From positions 372,001 through 436,000 of the forward strand of contig NW_026705572.1 in assembly GCF_029867415.1 (NCBI RefSeq): 64,000 nucleotides of DNA. Direction: 5' to 3'. The position numbers and the translations under genes were made by a program. The notes below the pieces were generated by a model that saw only the letters and a program-made list of their open reading frames with translations, ran no database searches and was not told where the DNA came from. The DNA is from Vicia villosa (Eukaryota > Streptophyta > Magnoliopsida > Fabales > Fabaceae). Positions 54,131-64,000 of this stretch are shown here, in pieces. Numbering within the stretch: position 1 is the first letter of the stretch; each line of letters begins with the position of its first letter.

Positions 54131-55442
54131 CATGTTTGACAGGGGGGCATGGTGTTGGTGTATTGAAAGTTTATTTCTCTCTTGAGTCTTTACTATGTGA
54201 TTGTACGGTGATGTTATGATGTTGCAGATGTGATGTGTGTGATTTTATTGTGGTGTTGTGATGTCAGACAGAATGTCATGACATCTGGTCTCTAAAGGAT
54301 TTCTAGAGTGTGAGAGTTTATTTCTCTTTCTGTGTGTATGAGGATGGGTCTCTATTTAGTTCTGTTGCATATCCCTCTGATATGTTTTTGATGATATACA
54401 AAGCATGCTCTGATTTGTGTATCTTGTGTTTTGTGGTTGTTTGCTCTTGTGTTCATTTCTTTCCAGCTTCATTGTGCAAAGGTTGTTTTAGCCAAAATTT
54501 TCTAAAGGGGGGGAGATTGTCAATTATGTGATTTTATGATTGGCATCAATTTTGGTAAAACATGTATCACAACAAGATGTTGAGTAAAATGTTGTGACAT
54601 GTTGATCAGACATCGTAGCAGACTGCGTTTTTACTTCTTGGAAGATTTGATTTATTTAATGAGAGATTTATCTCTCATATTTTCGCAGTACAAGAAGGAT
54701 TTATTTTGAAACAATTGTTTCTTTCCAGCTGGACACTTGTTTCATAAAATAGGATGTTGAGGCATTTTAGGAAATATGTGATGTCTATTCCTTATTTTAA
54801 ATAGAAGATTATTCAGAATATTCGTAGTTGTTTTGGATATGTGTTTTATATAAATAAAGAGCCGAAGCCCATGCTTATAGAAATCTATTTAAAAGAACAA
54901 TCTAAAGCTAAGGGAGGAACTAAGTTGTGTGTATTGAAGAGATTTTTAGGGTTTTAGTTTGTTTATTGTTTATTGTGAGCCACTATAATATCACCTTGAT
55001 ATTAGAGTTGAATTGAGTTTGAGTTGTAATTTGTCAATCACTTATAAGATTTTAAGTAATAATGGATTGTGTGTCTTGGAAATGTGTCTTCTATTATTTG
55101 ATTGAAATTGTTATTATTGTTGTGTAATTGAAGGGAAGTGAAAGGGGTCTCATATTTATGAGTGTCTTAGATGGAAATAGCACGAGTAATGATTAGGTGA
55201 GAAGATTGTCAATCAGAGGTTGTTTACTTGGGCTTCAAACTATACTATTGTAGTGGATTTCCTGCATGGCTTGGATACCCCCATAGTAGGCGATGTTGCA
55301 CCAAACTAGGTTAACAATTAACTGTGTTATTTACTTTCAGTTGTTTACCTTACTTGCATAATTGTTCTTGTTGTTGTGACTGATTTGATATCAGTGTCGT
55401 GACATCGAGTTCGACATCTGATACTTGTGTACCAGAATTTCA
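54131..55442 (+). mobile_element. Copia 3' end: polypurine tract and LTR
   Basis: A Cys-rich 3'-UTR-like stretch (54,310-54,500) ends in AAAGGGGGGGAGATTG (54,504-54,519), the SIRE/Maximus-type polypurine tract, on the plus strand. An LTR beginning about TGTCAATTATGTG follows, with a TATA box TATATAAATA (54,848-54,857) and an end near 55,442. It is in the opposite orientation to the SIRE element at 27.3-30.6 kb, so it is a separate copy. The body upstream is missing. Confidence 0.65.
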
Positions 55443-55970
55443 CCCAAAGGAAAAATATTTTGAATAACAACAACATCATAACTCATATAATGAATGGTGA
55501 ATAATTGCTCATGTATGTACCTTTGTTTAAAAAGATTCGTGAAAAATGAAGACAAAGAAATTAGTGTTGTGTTTAGTCTTGCAAATATTCATAACAGCTC
55601 TCTTTTATCCATATTAGTTGGAGAAGTTATGTTGGAGTTTGATAAAGATATGTTGGAGTATTGTAAAGATATGTTTAAGTTTTGTAAAAATATGCTGATG
55701 TTTTGTGAGATTGGGATAAGACGAGAGAAGTTGGGGTTTTACTTTAGAGTGTAGTCTATTGTGAAGTGAACTAAGATAGCTTATATAGGTAAATTATTTT
55801 ATCACGGTTGATAAAAGAAATCCTGGCAAAATGTCCCTAATATTTAATGACAATTGTTAATTCAAACTGTGATGAAAAGTAGTTTAAACTTTAATTAAAA
55901 ATATAAATTAAGGGAACACGATCTTTTAGTAAAAAAACATAAAATTGTCTTTGTTGAGATTCAAAGTGTA
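55443..55970. repeat. Unassigned region with a 21-bp tandem repeat
   Basis: 55,628-55,711 holds four units of TATGTTGGAGTTTGATAAAG-like sequence (21 bp). They encode a heptad-like series MLEFDKD, MLEYCKD, MFKFCKN, MLMFCEI in an 86-codon plus-strand frame. Nothing else is recognisable. The stem-like TATCACGGTTGATAAA near 55,799 is of the kind seen near transposon ends. Confidence 0.55.
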
Positions 55971-58900
55971 TCTGTAATACGGTGAACTGACTTTTTATTA
56001 ATCGAAATGTCGCGGTAAGCAAGAGTCGCCACCGACTTTTATTTTATCCAAACAAATTCGGAAAGGCAAAAAGAAACAGAAAAAAACCTTTTTAAAGAAA
56101 TCTAAGTTCGGGGGGTAATTTATGCAAAGGGAAGGTGTAAGGCACCCTTTGCATCCATGGTTTTCCATGGGCTCTTAATTGCTTTGCTTGCTCGTTTGTC
56201 TTTAGAAAAAGTAGATGGAAGAAAAAAAAGTGGACTTTAGCTCGTAAATGAGCGTAGCCAGTTTTTGAAGAATTGTGAGAAAGAATATGAAAATTGAGCA
56301 TTGCAAGGCAATTAGGGGCAATTACCTTAAACTCAGATGATAGGTCTCTTTTTAGCCTTTCAGAATGAAAGGGTCAATCCTTGCCATAAGAGGGCAGGAA
56401 GCCTTTCGTTCGGAGGTTGAAGGGTCGTCGAGATATCATTCGCCCAAAGACTGACCCATGCCATAGAGAGGCAGGTAGTCTAAAGGGAATGATCAGAATA
56501 GCCTTTGTTTATAGGCAACCAGAAGATACCTCAGCCTTATTCGTGGGCAACTTCCGAGGGTCGAGGTCATGTTAGTGTATCGAAGGCAGCATCATTTTAG
56601 GGTCTCATGACCTTTTATCGAGGCAACATGGCTGAGGTATCCTTCGTATTCGAGGGACTGGCTATTCGAATATATTATCTTGTAAAATTAGTGATTCTAA
56701 TCCAGTTTAAATTTGCACTCCCTAAATTACTAACCACGCAGTATATAAAGCAATAAAGGGGAGGGGAAAGTGAAACCAGCGGATCCCCAACAGGGTTTGG
56801 CACAAGTAATAATAAAAGCCATAAAATAAAATAGGGTTTAGGGTTACCAACGACGTAGCTTTGGCATTTGACAAACCCTGAAAAGGAAAAAGAAGAGACA
56901 GAAAACAGAGAGTGAGTGCATTATCGGTTCGAAGGCGAACTTCATTAACTAAAAAAAAATAAAAAAATAATGAAATTAAAAGTAGAATAGAGAAAGGACA
57001 CTTAGCTTCGAATTTGGTCTGATATGGTTGGCTGGAAGCCTCGGGGATAACCCTGAAAAAGGCAAGGCAGAAACAGTGAAGGCAAGACAAACCCCTGATT
57101 TTAAAAGAAAATAAAATATGCTTTAAAGATAAGGTACTTAGCTTTGGGTTTTTGATCGGGCGCGTTATCGGAGTGAACCATGTTGATAACCCTGAAAAGG
57201 CAAGGCACAAAAGAAAAGAGAAATATTTTAGTGTATTAGAATGTTCATCTCAAACCCTGATTAGGGTATAAGTTAACCATGGTTAATAAAATAAATAGAA
57301 TCGAATTAATTACTGGTTTTAACCTATTTAATTAAAGCGGTAAAAATAAATTTTCGATGAAATTATCTAATCCTAAAAAGTATTCTAAATCAATTAATAA
57401 AAATGTTTATATTTAATTAAACGATTAAACAAATTAAATTAATTTAAAACATTTAATTATTTTAATCAAATACAATTGTTATTAAAAAATAAATATATTT
57501 ATTTTTATGTTTTTTTGTGAAAAAAGAAAATTTAGAACAAAATTTATTAAGGAAGGTAATTAAAATAATTTTTTAAAAGAAAACAAGTAGTTAAATAATA
57601 TAAAAATAAAAAATTTATAAGAAAACTCAGCTTATAATCTGGTGTGGCACGCGTGGGAGGTGCATGATGGACTCTCATGCTCCTGAGCATTGGATTGAAG
57701 CAAGGGCAGATCTAGTGGCTGCTGCAAGTGTTAAAAATAAATGATCTTTTCTGGGGATCGAACCCAGGACTTCTCGATAGACAACATAAACACGCCTTCT
57801 TGTCATCTCTGCTGTGATCATCTCATGTTTTCATAGCGCAACGATAATTATATAATAAAACACAACTGAGAATTTAAATTAAAAAGAAAAGCGCGCCCAG
57901 CCATTCATCCCCTTCGTGGGATTTTCTGCAACACATAGCCCTTTACTTACAGTTGTCTACGTAGGTATAAACTTTTACCCACGAATTTTAGCGTAGCTAT
58001 AGACCTGTCAATCGAAAACTCATAAAATATGCAGTATAAATTCATAAGAAACCATAGATCGACTGTAAATTGTACTCTGAGTACCATGGTATCCATCATT
58101 TATTCCAAGTATACCTGGAATGAGAATCCCTAATTCGGAACTTCTTAAACCCTAGCCATGGCAATTTTCAATTCCTGTACTTAGATTCCGATTAACCAAT
58201 CCAGAAAGCTCGTAAACACCATTATAAACACAACGGTGCAGTCGAAACATGTTTATGATGCCTAAATCATTATAATCGAAAATCAAAGAAAGAGGCAAAC
58301 CGTGGCACTTATCTGGCTTGATTCCTAAAGCTTCGGACGTTGGTGATAATTGACTTAGCTCTAGAGAAGATCGACGAAGCTTATCCACTGCTTAGGATGG
58401 CTTAAATTCTTTGAAATCCTAATCTGCGAATCTCTTGAAGGCCACCGATTCTTTGTGTTTGAATCGTTTTCTCCAAGCTCTCCAACCCCTGTCAAATTCG
58501 GCCCCCCTCTCTCTAGGGTTATTGTAAGTATATATAAGGCTGAATTAGGGCTTGAATCTTGAGTGGTTTGATGAAATCAAATATTGAAGAAAGATCTGAT
58601 TGAATATGGCATGAAAACTTTCTGTTTTAGTTTGATTTTATTTTCCACACCTTTTGGCACGTTTCCTTTGATCCCATACTGATAACCTCCATTACTATTA
58701 AACCAAAATTTTATTTAATTTTAATATAAAAAATCAAATATAAATAAAATCATGACAATAGATAAAAATTGATCCATGGGTCCCTTGGATAATTAAAATA
58801 ATTTCTTATGGACTAATTCAAATATTTTTATTTCTTTACTTGATTTATTTAGATTTTAAAAAATCTAAATAAAATAAATAAATGTTATGAAAATAAATGA

Positions 58901-59447
58901 ATGGCCTTATAGTTCCTTATTTAGGTCATATTCCCATCCAAAATTTCAGGCCCATTAACTTAAAAGTCCAAGATTGGTCAATTAGAGTTTTATGCATTTC
59001 TTTAATCTTATACAACTTGCACCGATCATATCTCATTCAATATTTATCATATGGAGACAATCTAGGACATTTTAGAAAGCTTAATGAGTCCTTTAAGATC
59101 CCCTTTTGGTTTCATCTCAATTGGGTCTACCATGTTCAAGTTATGAGCTTTGAGAAAAAATGCCTTTTGGCGATCTTTTAGAAGGACCTGTAATGTATTA
59201 GCTCATATCTCTCAAATGAAGCATTTTTAGACTTGGCATGAGGGTACTTTGAATCATATGAGAGACCATAGAATCCACCTGAGGTATCAGAAGTTCAAAT
59301 TCCTTGATTAAATCAGGAACCCTAATTTAGAGGCTATTGTTTAGGAGAGAGAGACTGCATGCTTGATTATATGAATCTGAAGAGACTACTTGCCATAATA
59401 TATTGAAATATGGAGGGCAAATTTTGGGGTATGACAGCTGCCCCTGT
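55971..59447 (-). mobile_element. Ogre/Tat-like 3' LTR of the second element
   Basis: On the minus strand the LTR begins TGTCATACCCCAAAATTTGC at 59,447, right after the purine-rich AACAGGGGCAGC. It runs to about 56,040-55,971, where AAGAGTCGCCACCGAC (56,028) resembles the terminal blocks of other Tat-like LTRs here. The 162-codon minus frame at 56,722 is LTR sequence, not a gene. The left border and TSD cannot be fixed, as the other LTR is outside the window. Confidence 0.7.
57750..57830 (-). other. tRNA-like module in the second element's LTR
   Basis: On the minus strand GGGTTCGATCC (57,765-57,755) is a good B box in a CTGGG-loop-CCCAG stem. The upstream A box (GATCACAGCAGAG, about 57,820) is weak. 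Confidence 0.45.
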
Positions 59448-62400
59448 TCAATTATCTTAAACCTGAAGATGTAGAGTGGTTTGTATGCCAGTCGGTATCT
59501 GAAGGTGGAAGATGATTGAACACTAGAATACCAAGAAATTTGCCCTAGCTGAAGTAGGGACCTTTGTCGGAGATGGGCTTGAATATGCCATCTGGTCTGG
59601 ATAAGTTTTGAAAGTCAGAATGAATCGTACGTTAGATTATATCTGAATTTGAAGTATTGAGAGACGTTTGTTGGAGATGGGCTTGAAGATGCCCTCAGGT
59701 GTTTGAAAAGTTGTTCGTCTAAAACAGATGCTTTTCAGACTGAATCATATGCATTGATTGTACTTGAAGGAGATGAAGTAATGTCTTACAGAAGACTACC
59801 TGAAGAGGTGCTCGAATAAGATATATCATTGACTAATGTAAAAAGAGTAGGCTTTAAACAAAGCTCGAGAAGAAGTGTCTTGTAGAAGATTAACTGGGAG
59901 GCTCCTTACAAGGGAAGTAGATGTCTTAGACAATGTTGGATAAATATTTAAAGGAAGATTACCTAAAGAGGTTGAGATATGTCTTAAACAAGACTAACCT
60001 AGAAAGGCTCCTAGAAAGGGTATGATACGTCTTAAACAAGACTACCTAGAAAGGCTCCTAGAAAGGGTAAAACATCTTAGCAAAGATTACCTAGAGAGGT
60101 TCCTAGAAAGGATGATAGATGTCTTAGAAAAGACTACCTAGAAAGGTTATGATACATCTTAGAAAAGATTACCTAGAAAGGCTCATAGAAAGGATGAATC
60201 GTCTTAGAAAAGACTACCTAGAAAGGTTGTGATACATCTTAGAGAAGATTACCTAGAAAGGTTCCTAGAAAGGATGAGAAGTTCTTTGATTGTTTCTGAA
60301 TTATCTCTGAAGAAAGACCCGGAATGAAGTGTCAGAGTTGTATTTGTCTTGAGTGTTGAGATTGAATCGTTGATATGATTGTACTTGCACAGTGTCTGGA
60401 TGATAATGTTCTTTTGATTATGAAGTGACCTGAAAAAGGAAAGATTAGTCTTATGCAATGTCATGATGCATGTATTGAGATTCTCGAAATAAACGAGAGT
60501 AATGTATGTTATGCATGTGTTTATGAATGATGCAGGGATGGACTATATAGTCGAAGCATATTGATGATTTTTGTATAGCAGCGGCTGATTGAGAAAATAA
60601 ATCCCTGTATGCCGTTGGATAATTCTAAGAGAATTCCTGTCTTTCGTTCGATGATATCCAGCTGGGGATTTTTGATCTTCGTTTGGGGACAAGATTGATT
60701 TGAGGGATCTGATTCTGATGTATCCTGGGGACAAGAGAGATGAGTATAGTACCTGACCAGATTTTTGAGTGGAAACTTTGATAGAAATAGCGAGTTTGAA
60801 TAAAACATGCCAGAGAAGAAGATTATGCCGGAGATATAAAATCCATTGGGGAACCAAGTCTCCGTTAGGAAGAGATTGCTTGAAGATGACTTGCTATGTG
60901 GGGATATATCAGGAAACTGCTCTGCGGGGAAGATTCCCAGAGATTTCAACTTTTCATTGCCCCATGTCTTTGAGTACTTGCTGTTGGAAAACACTTTTAA
61001 CCATATATGGTCTTTCGCTTGCGGGCATATACCTGCTCTGGAATCAGTAGCCTGATATGCTCGATACTTGAGTTTGGAATTAGAACTTCAAAGGAGAGAC
61101 AGATACTGACATCATCTGATGCTAGTAGCTAAATAGCTTTTGTTGAGATTTGTAACTGATGTGACTAACTTCTCTGGTTGCTCAGTGCCTCTGAGAGGTT
61201 CTATGAATATGCCATGCCCCTTGTGTAGACAAGCTTTTAGTTGATCGAGTCATGCATACGAGACGTCTCTGCAAACTTATTTGTCGGGAGGACTTTTAGT
61301 CATTAATTATGCCCCATGCAGATTCTTCCTGATGCCAAACATTTGAAATTACGTAGACAAAATTGTTTTATAATGACACTCATTAAAATGCAATGCATAT
61401 GTCTGTCTTGGAGTTTAAAAACAATTTTAGTAAAACAAAATATGTAAGAAAGTGATATTTGTAAAAACGTGATATCAACTCAGGATTTTTGGTAAACTTT
61501 AAGGAGTCAGGATACCCTTTTTGTGACAGTACGCTTTCGAACTAACCATGCTTCAGTTAGGACTTTCAAGGGTTGTAACGTGGCTTGATTCACGGTTTAA
61601 GAAACAAAGGATAAAGGCTCAAAGTTTATTTGTACCCATCCCAATCTTCGTGATGTTCTCCGATCTTATGCTCAGTTACCTTTGCATTTAAGTTCTAGCA
61701 GGTCTTGAAGTCATAATGTTGACATTTGATGATGGTTGAAACACCGAGAGTTTATTTGAAAAGGCAGCCATCCTTTTTTTTGTAATTTTTCTTTTGTCGA
61801 GGATTTGTAGTAACCTCTTTTTTGACTTTATTATCCCTAACTTTTGCCTGAACTGTTTATTTTGAGATTACAGTCAGCGGGATGTTTCGATTTTTTGATA
61901 AGTCTCCTTCATAGGTTTTGACTTAACAGTTTTCTTTTTTTTTATGGATATTGACTGCCTGACTTGAGAATCACGGGAATCCGTCACTTATATCAAGCAC
62001 CTGGTATAATTGAGGTAACTGAGTAACTACCCTGCCCCAGGTTATGATTAAGGGTTTTAATATATATGAGAAAGAAAATTCTACTTCTTAGGCTCAAAGG
62101 GGTTGACGATGGATTAACATCCTTATATCTCCACTGTTTAGGAATTGAAACAATGCATGTACATCGTCAGCATAGTCTGTTTGAAAGCATACTGTATGAG
62201 GTTGCGGTATCGTTTTCGTCATCCTCCCTCAAAAGGCTTACCGCTTTAGCGAGAGTTAAATATCATAAAGAAAAATAAGTAAAAACAAAGTTTAATATAG
62301 AAATAGGAAGAGAAATAAATCAAGACAAACATATGCAATGCATTAATGATTATGATAAAATAAATAGAGTCTGACATAAGACGAATTTTTAAACAAACAG

Positions 62401-62448
62401 GAAAGAAATTGCGAATGCGAGTAAATTAATGATCTAAATAGCCATCCT
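59448..62448 (-). other. Hairpin-rich tail joined directly to gag (pol deleted)
   Basis: The 3 kb between the gag stop and the 3' LTR contain no protease, RT or integrase. They include the hairpin ladder at 59,783-60,249. A block at 61,840-61,960 matches the post-integrase tail of the 23 kb element: TTTTGCCTGAACTGT paired with ACAGTCA, and AAGTC/GACTT. So the tail follows gag directly. The small plus and minus frames at 60.5-61.0 and 62.07 kb show no family features. Confidence 0.6.
59783..60249. repeat. Hairpin ladder with matched stem changes
   Basis: Units of about 50-60 bp (CCTAGAAAGG spacers) each carry a 5-bp stem with a 4-nt loop. Stems GTCTT/AAGAC: 59,783; 59,981; 60,029; 60,121; 60,201. 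Stems ATCTT/AAGAT: 60,074; 60,156; 60,236. One unit has GCTTT/AAAGC (59,851). One unit near 59,877 pairs GTCTT with AAGAT (a single mismatch). Confidence 0.9.
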
Positions 62449-63789
62449 TTAGACTTTGTGTGGCTTCTCTGGTTGCCCAAATTCAACGATCCCTTCTTCA
62501 ATCAAGTCTTGAATTTTATGTTTCAATGGCCCACACTCTTCTGTATCGTGACCAGGACTATTTGAATGGTAAGTACATCTTGCATGATGCTTGTACCCAG
62601 GGACGGGATTAGCAGGAGCTGAGTATGGAGGCAGTAGAGTTATCAGACTCCGATCGAGCAAGTGTTGCAAAGCTTGAGCCAATGGCATGTGTAGTGGGGT
62701 AAATGACCTCTTGGGTTTTGATTTCCAAGTACATTGGCCACCTTGTTGCTTGCGTTGATCTTTTTGTTGTTGTTGTGTTGGAGCCTGACTAGAGACCAGG
62801 ACTGCCCCAACAGTGTTTGATTCATTCTTCTGATTGTATGGCTTTTTCACAATACCAGAAGAAGTAGCCACCTGAATTTTTCCGCTTCGGATACCACTTT
62901 CAACACGTTCTCCAGTTAGTATGAGATCGGTGAAACCAGACGAGGAGCTTCCAAGTAAATGGCTGTAGAAAGGACCAGTCAGTGTATTCATGAACATATC
63001 AACCAATTCTCTGTCAGTCAAGGATGGTTTGACTCTTCCAGCTAGATCTCTCCATTTTTGAGCATACTCCTTGAAACTTTCCTCGGGTCCCATAGACATG
63101 CTTTGTAGTTGCATGCGAGTTGGTGCAAGGTCAGCATTGTATTGGTATTGCTGGTAGAAGGCAACAACCAAATCTTCCCAGGTACGGATGTTAGTACCCT
63201 CCAGTTGATAGTACCATTCGAGTTGAGTTCCGGATAAGCTATCCTGGAAGAAGTGGATCCACAGCTTCTTATCGGCGGTGTGAGGTTGAATCTTCCTCAC
63301 ATATGATCTTAAATGCAGCTTAGGACAGGAGACTCCGTCATATTTAGCAAAAATCGGAATCTTGAACTTCGGAGGGATGAAAACTCCAGAGACGAGTCCT
63401 AGTTCCTCAAAATCCAACCCAGGTACCTTCTGAATCTCCATGGCTTTCATACGTTCTTCAAGCAGCTTGTATTTGTCGTCTGGATTTTCATCCTCATGGT
63501 AATAGTCCTCTTCTTCTTCAGCGGGCTTGGCAGAATCATGATTACTTTTTGCATCAGTTTTGATACTAGCTTCATCATCTTGCTCATCTTCGTCACTGTC
63601 TTCAGAGGCTTCGGCATCCCTGAGTTGCAGGATAGGTCTAAGTCTTTTCCCTAGAGTCTTCTTGCCTTTCTTCTTCTTCTTGGTAAGAAGTGCTTTCAGT
63701 TCATCTTGCCCCTTGGATAAGTTCAGGATCAGATCTTGAAACTGGGCATTCTGAGCTCGAAGGTCTTTGGCTGATTGCTCGAGATTCAT
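62449..63789 (-). CDS. Gag of a pol-less Ogre/Tat-like element
   Basis: I chose the ATG at 63,789 (MNLEQSAKDLRAQ) because the upstream extension to 63,846 looks like leader. Order: coiled coil (residues 1-45), a basic KKKKKGKK patch, a very acidic linker (about 75-120), then the gag capsid-like domain (CPKLHLRSYVRKIQ, WIHFFQDSLSGTQLEWYYQL, SFKEYAQKWRDLAGRVKPSL, about 165-305). A Gln-rich stretch and a knuckle-like CTYHSNSPGHDTEEC follow before the stop. The layout parallels the gag at 43-45 kb, but this frame is intact over 446 codons. A stop follows where protease would continue. It could be translated and might support trans-mobilised particles; that is inference. Confidence 0.85.
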   Translation of the reverse strand: MNLEQSAKDLRAQNAQFQDLILNLSKGQDELKALLTKKKKKGKKTLGKRLRPILQLRDAEASEDSDEDEQDDEASIKTDAKSNHDSAKPAEEEEDYYHEDENPDDKYKLLEERMKAMEIQKVPGLDFEELGLVSGVFIPPKFKIPIFAKYDGVSCPKLHLRSYVRKIQPHTADKKLWIHFFQDSLSGTQLEWYYQLEGTNIRTWEDLVVAFYQQYQYNADLAPTRMQLQSMSMGPEESFKEYAQKWRDLAGRVKPSLTDRELVDMFMNTLTGPFYSHLLGSSSSGFTDLILTGERVESGIRSGKIQVATSSGIVKKPYNQKNESNTVGAVLVSSQAPTQQQQKDQRKQQGGQCTWKSKPKRSFTPLHMPLAQALQHLLDRSLITLLPPYSAPANPVPGYKHHARCTYHSNSPGHDTEECGPLKHKIQDLIEEGIVEFGQPEKPHKV

Positions 63790-64000
63790 GATGCTGAAAT
63801 AAACAGCGAGGAGGTGAGAAACCTGTGGTGGAAACCTGTGATGCAATGTTATGAATGCATATGCAATATTTTCAAGGATCTATGGAAATTTAGTTAGCAA
63901 CGTCAAAAAAAAAATGATTTGGTCGCCTCTTCGTTTGAAGAACTCTGATTTTTTGATGTTCTCCTTTGAGAATCAAGCTCACCATATTGAGTGGGTCATC
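63790..64000 (-). other. Leader upstream of gag, cut by the window edge
   Basis: Minus-strand leader of the second Tat-like element; the primer site and 5' LTR lie beyond the window. No further feature seen. Confidence 0.6.

Noticed and set aside
56722..57210. 162-codon minus-strand frame
   Set aside because: It spans LTR sequence of the second Tat-like element and has no family motif or start context.

Overview
The window is plant nuclear DNA, almost certainly from a legume and probably from the pea/vetch/clover group. It is AT-rich and crowded with LTR retrotransposons, and one of them is a 23 kb Ogre/Tat-type element, a class typical of those genomes. Three facts point to a plant chromosome: one intron-containing chloroplast-protein gene, a degraded NBS-LRR resistance-gene fragment, and nested transposons with readable target-site duplications (TSDs). 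There are no bacterial genes, operons or CRISPR arrays.

Layout. 0.6-1.8 kb: the leucine-rich 3' end of an NBS-LRR pseudogene (minus strand), cut by an Ogre/Tat-like LTR (1.8-4.1 kb) that holds a tRNA-like module and a SINE. 6.1-11.6 kb: a Helitron with both termini visible. It carries exon pieces of an alpha-dioxygenase gene and of a mitochondrial carrier, plus a 39-bp minisatellite, and lies in the LTR of a decayed Copia element (11.6-14.5 kb). 14.5-16.7 kb: a gypsy-type LTR, a LINE 3' end, and hAT and Stowaway miniature elements. 17.0-22.4 kb: the one likely host gene, for the chloroplast NDH subunit PnsB4/NDF6 (six exons). Its fifth intron holds a very young LTR element (18.87-22.14 kb) whose single 880-codon frame fuses pieces of at least two host mRNAs, mitochondrial processing peptidase alpha and gamma-glutamyltransferase. 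22.6-27.3 kb: a hAT miniature element, a gypsy LTR with a Harbinger miniature element, and a Tat-like fragment. 27.3-54.0 kb: a SIRE/Maximus-type Copia element split inside its extra 3' ORF by the complete Ogre-like element (30,622-53,742, minus strand, TSD ATGGG). 54.1-55.4 kb: the 3' end of another Copia element. 56.0-64.0 kb: a second Ogre/Tat-like element (minus strand) with a gag frame but no pol.

How the parts work together. The Ogre-like element has, on its minus strand, LTR, tRNA-Arg-type primer site, ORF1, gag, protease, a linker with a probable intron, reverse transcriptase with two RNase H domains, integrase, and a long hairpin-rich tail. Stop codons and frameshifts disable its frames. 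The pol-less neighbour would depend on proteins supplied in trans.

Most interesting signal. The non-coding parts of the Ogre/Tat-like elements (LTR, pol-to-LTR tail, and a third fragment) are built from diverged tandem units. In these units the two arms of short hairpins change together, for example AGCAAA/TTTGCT, AACGAA/TTCGTT and AGTGAA/TTCACT at the same place in successive units. I found this by hand in five separate arrays of different sequence. It suggests either selected RNA structure or a hairpin-templated copying process. All family names come from motif recognition without database searches.
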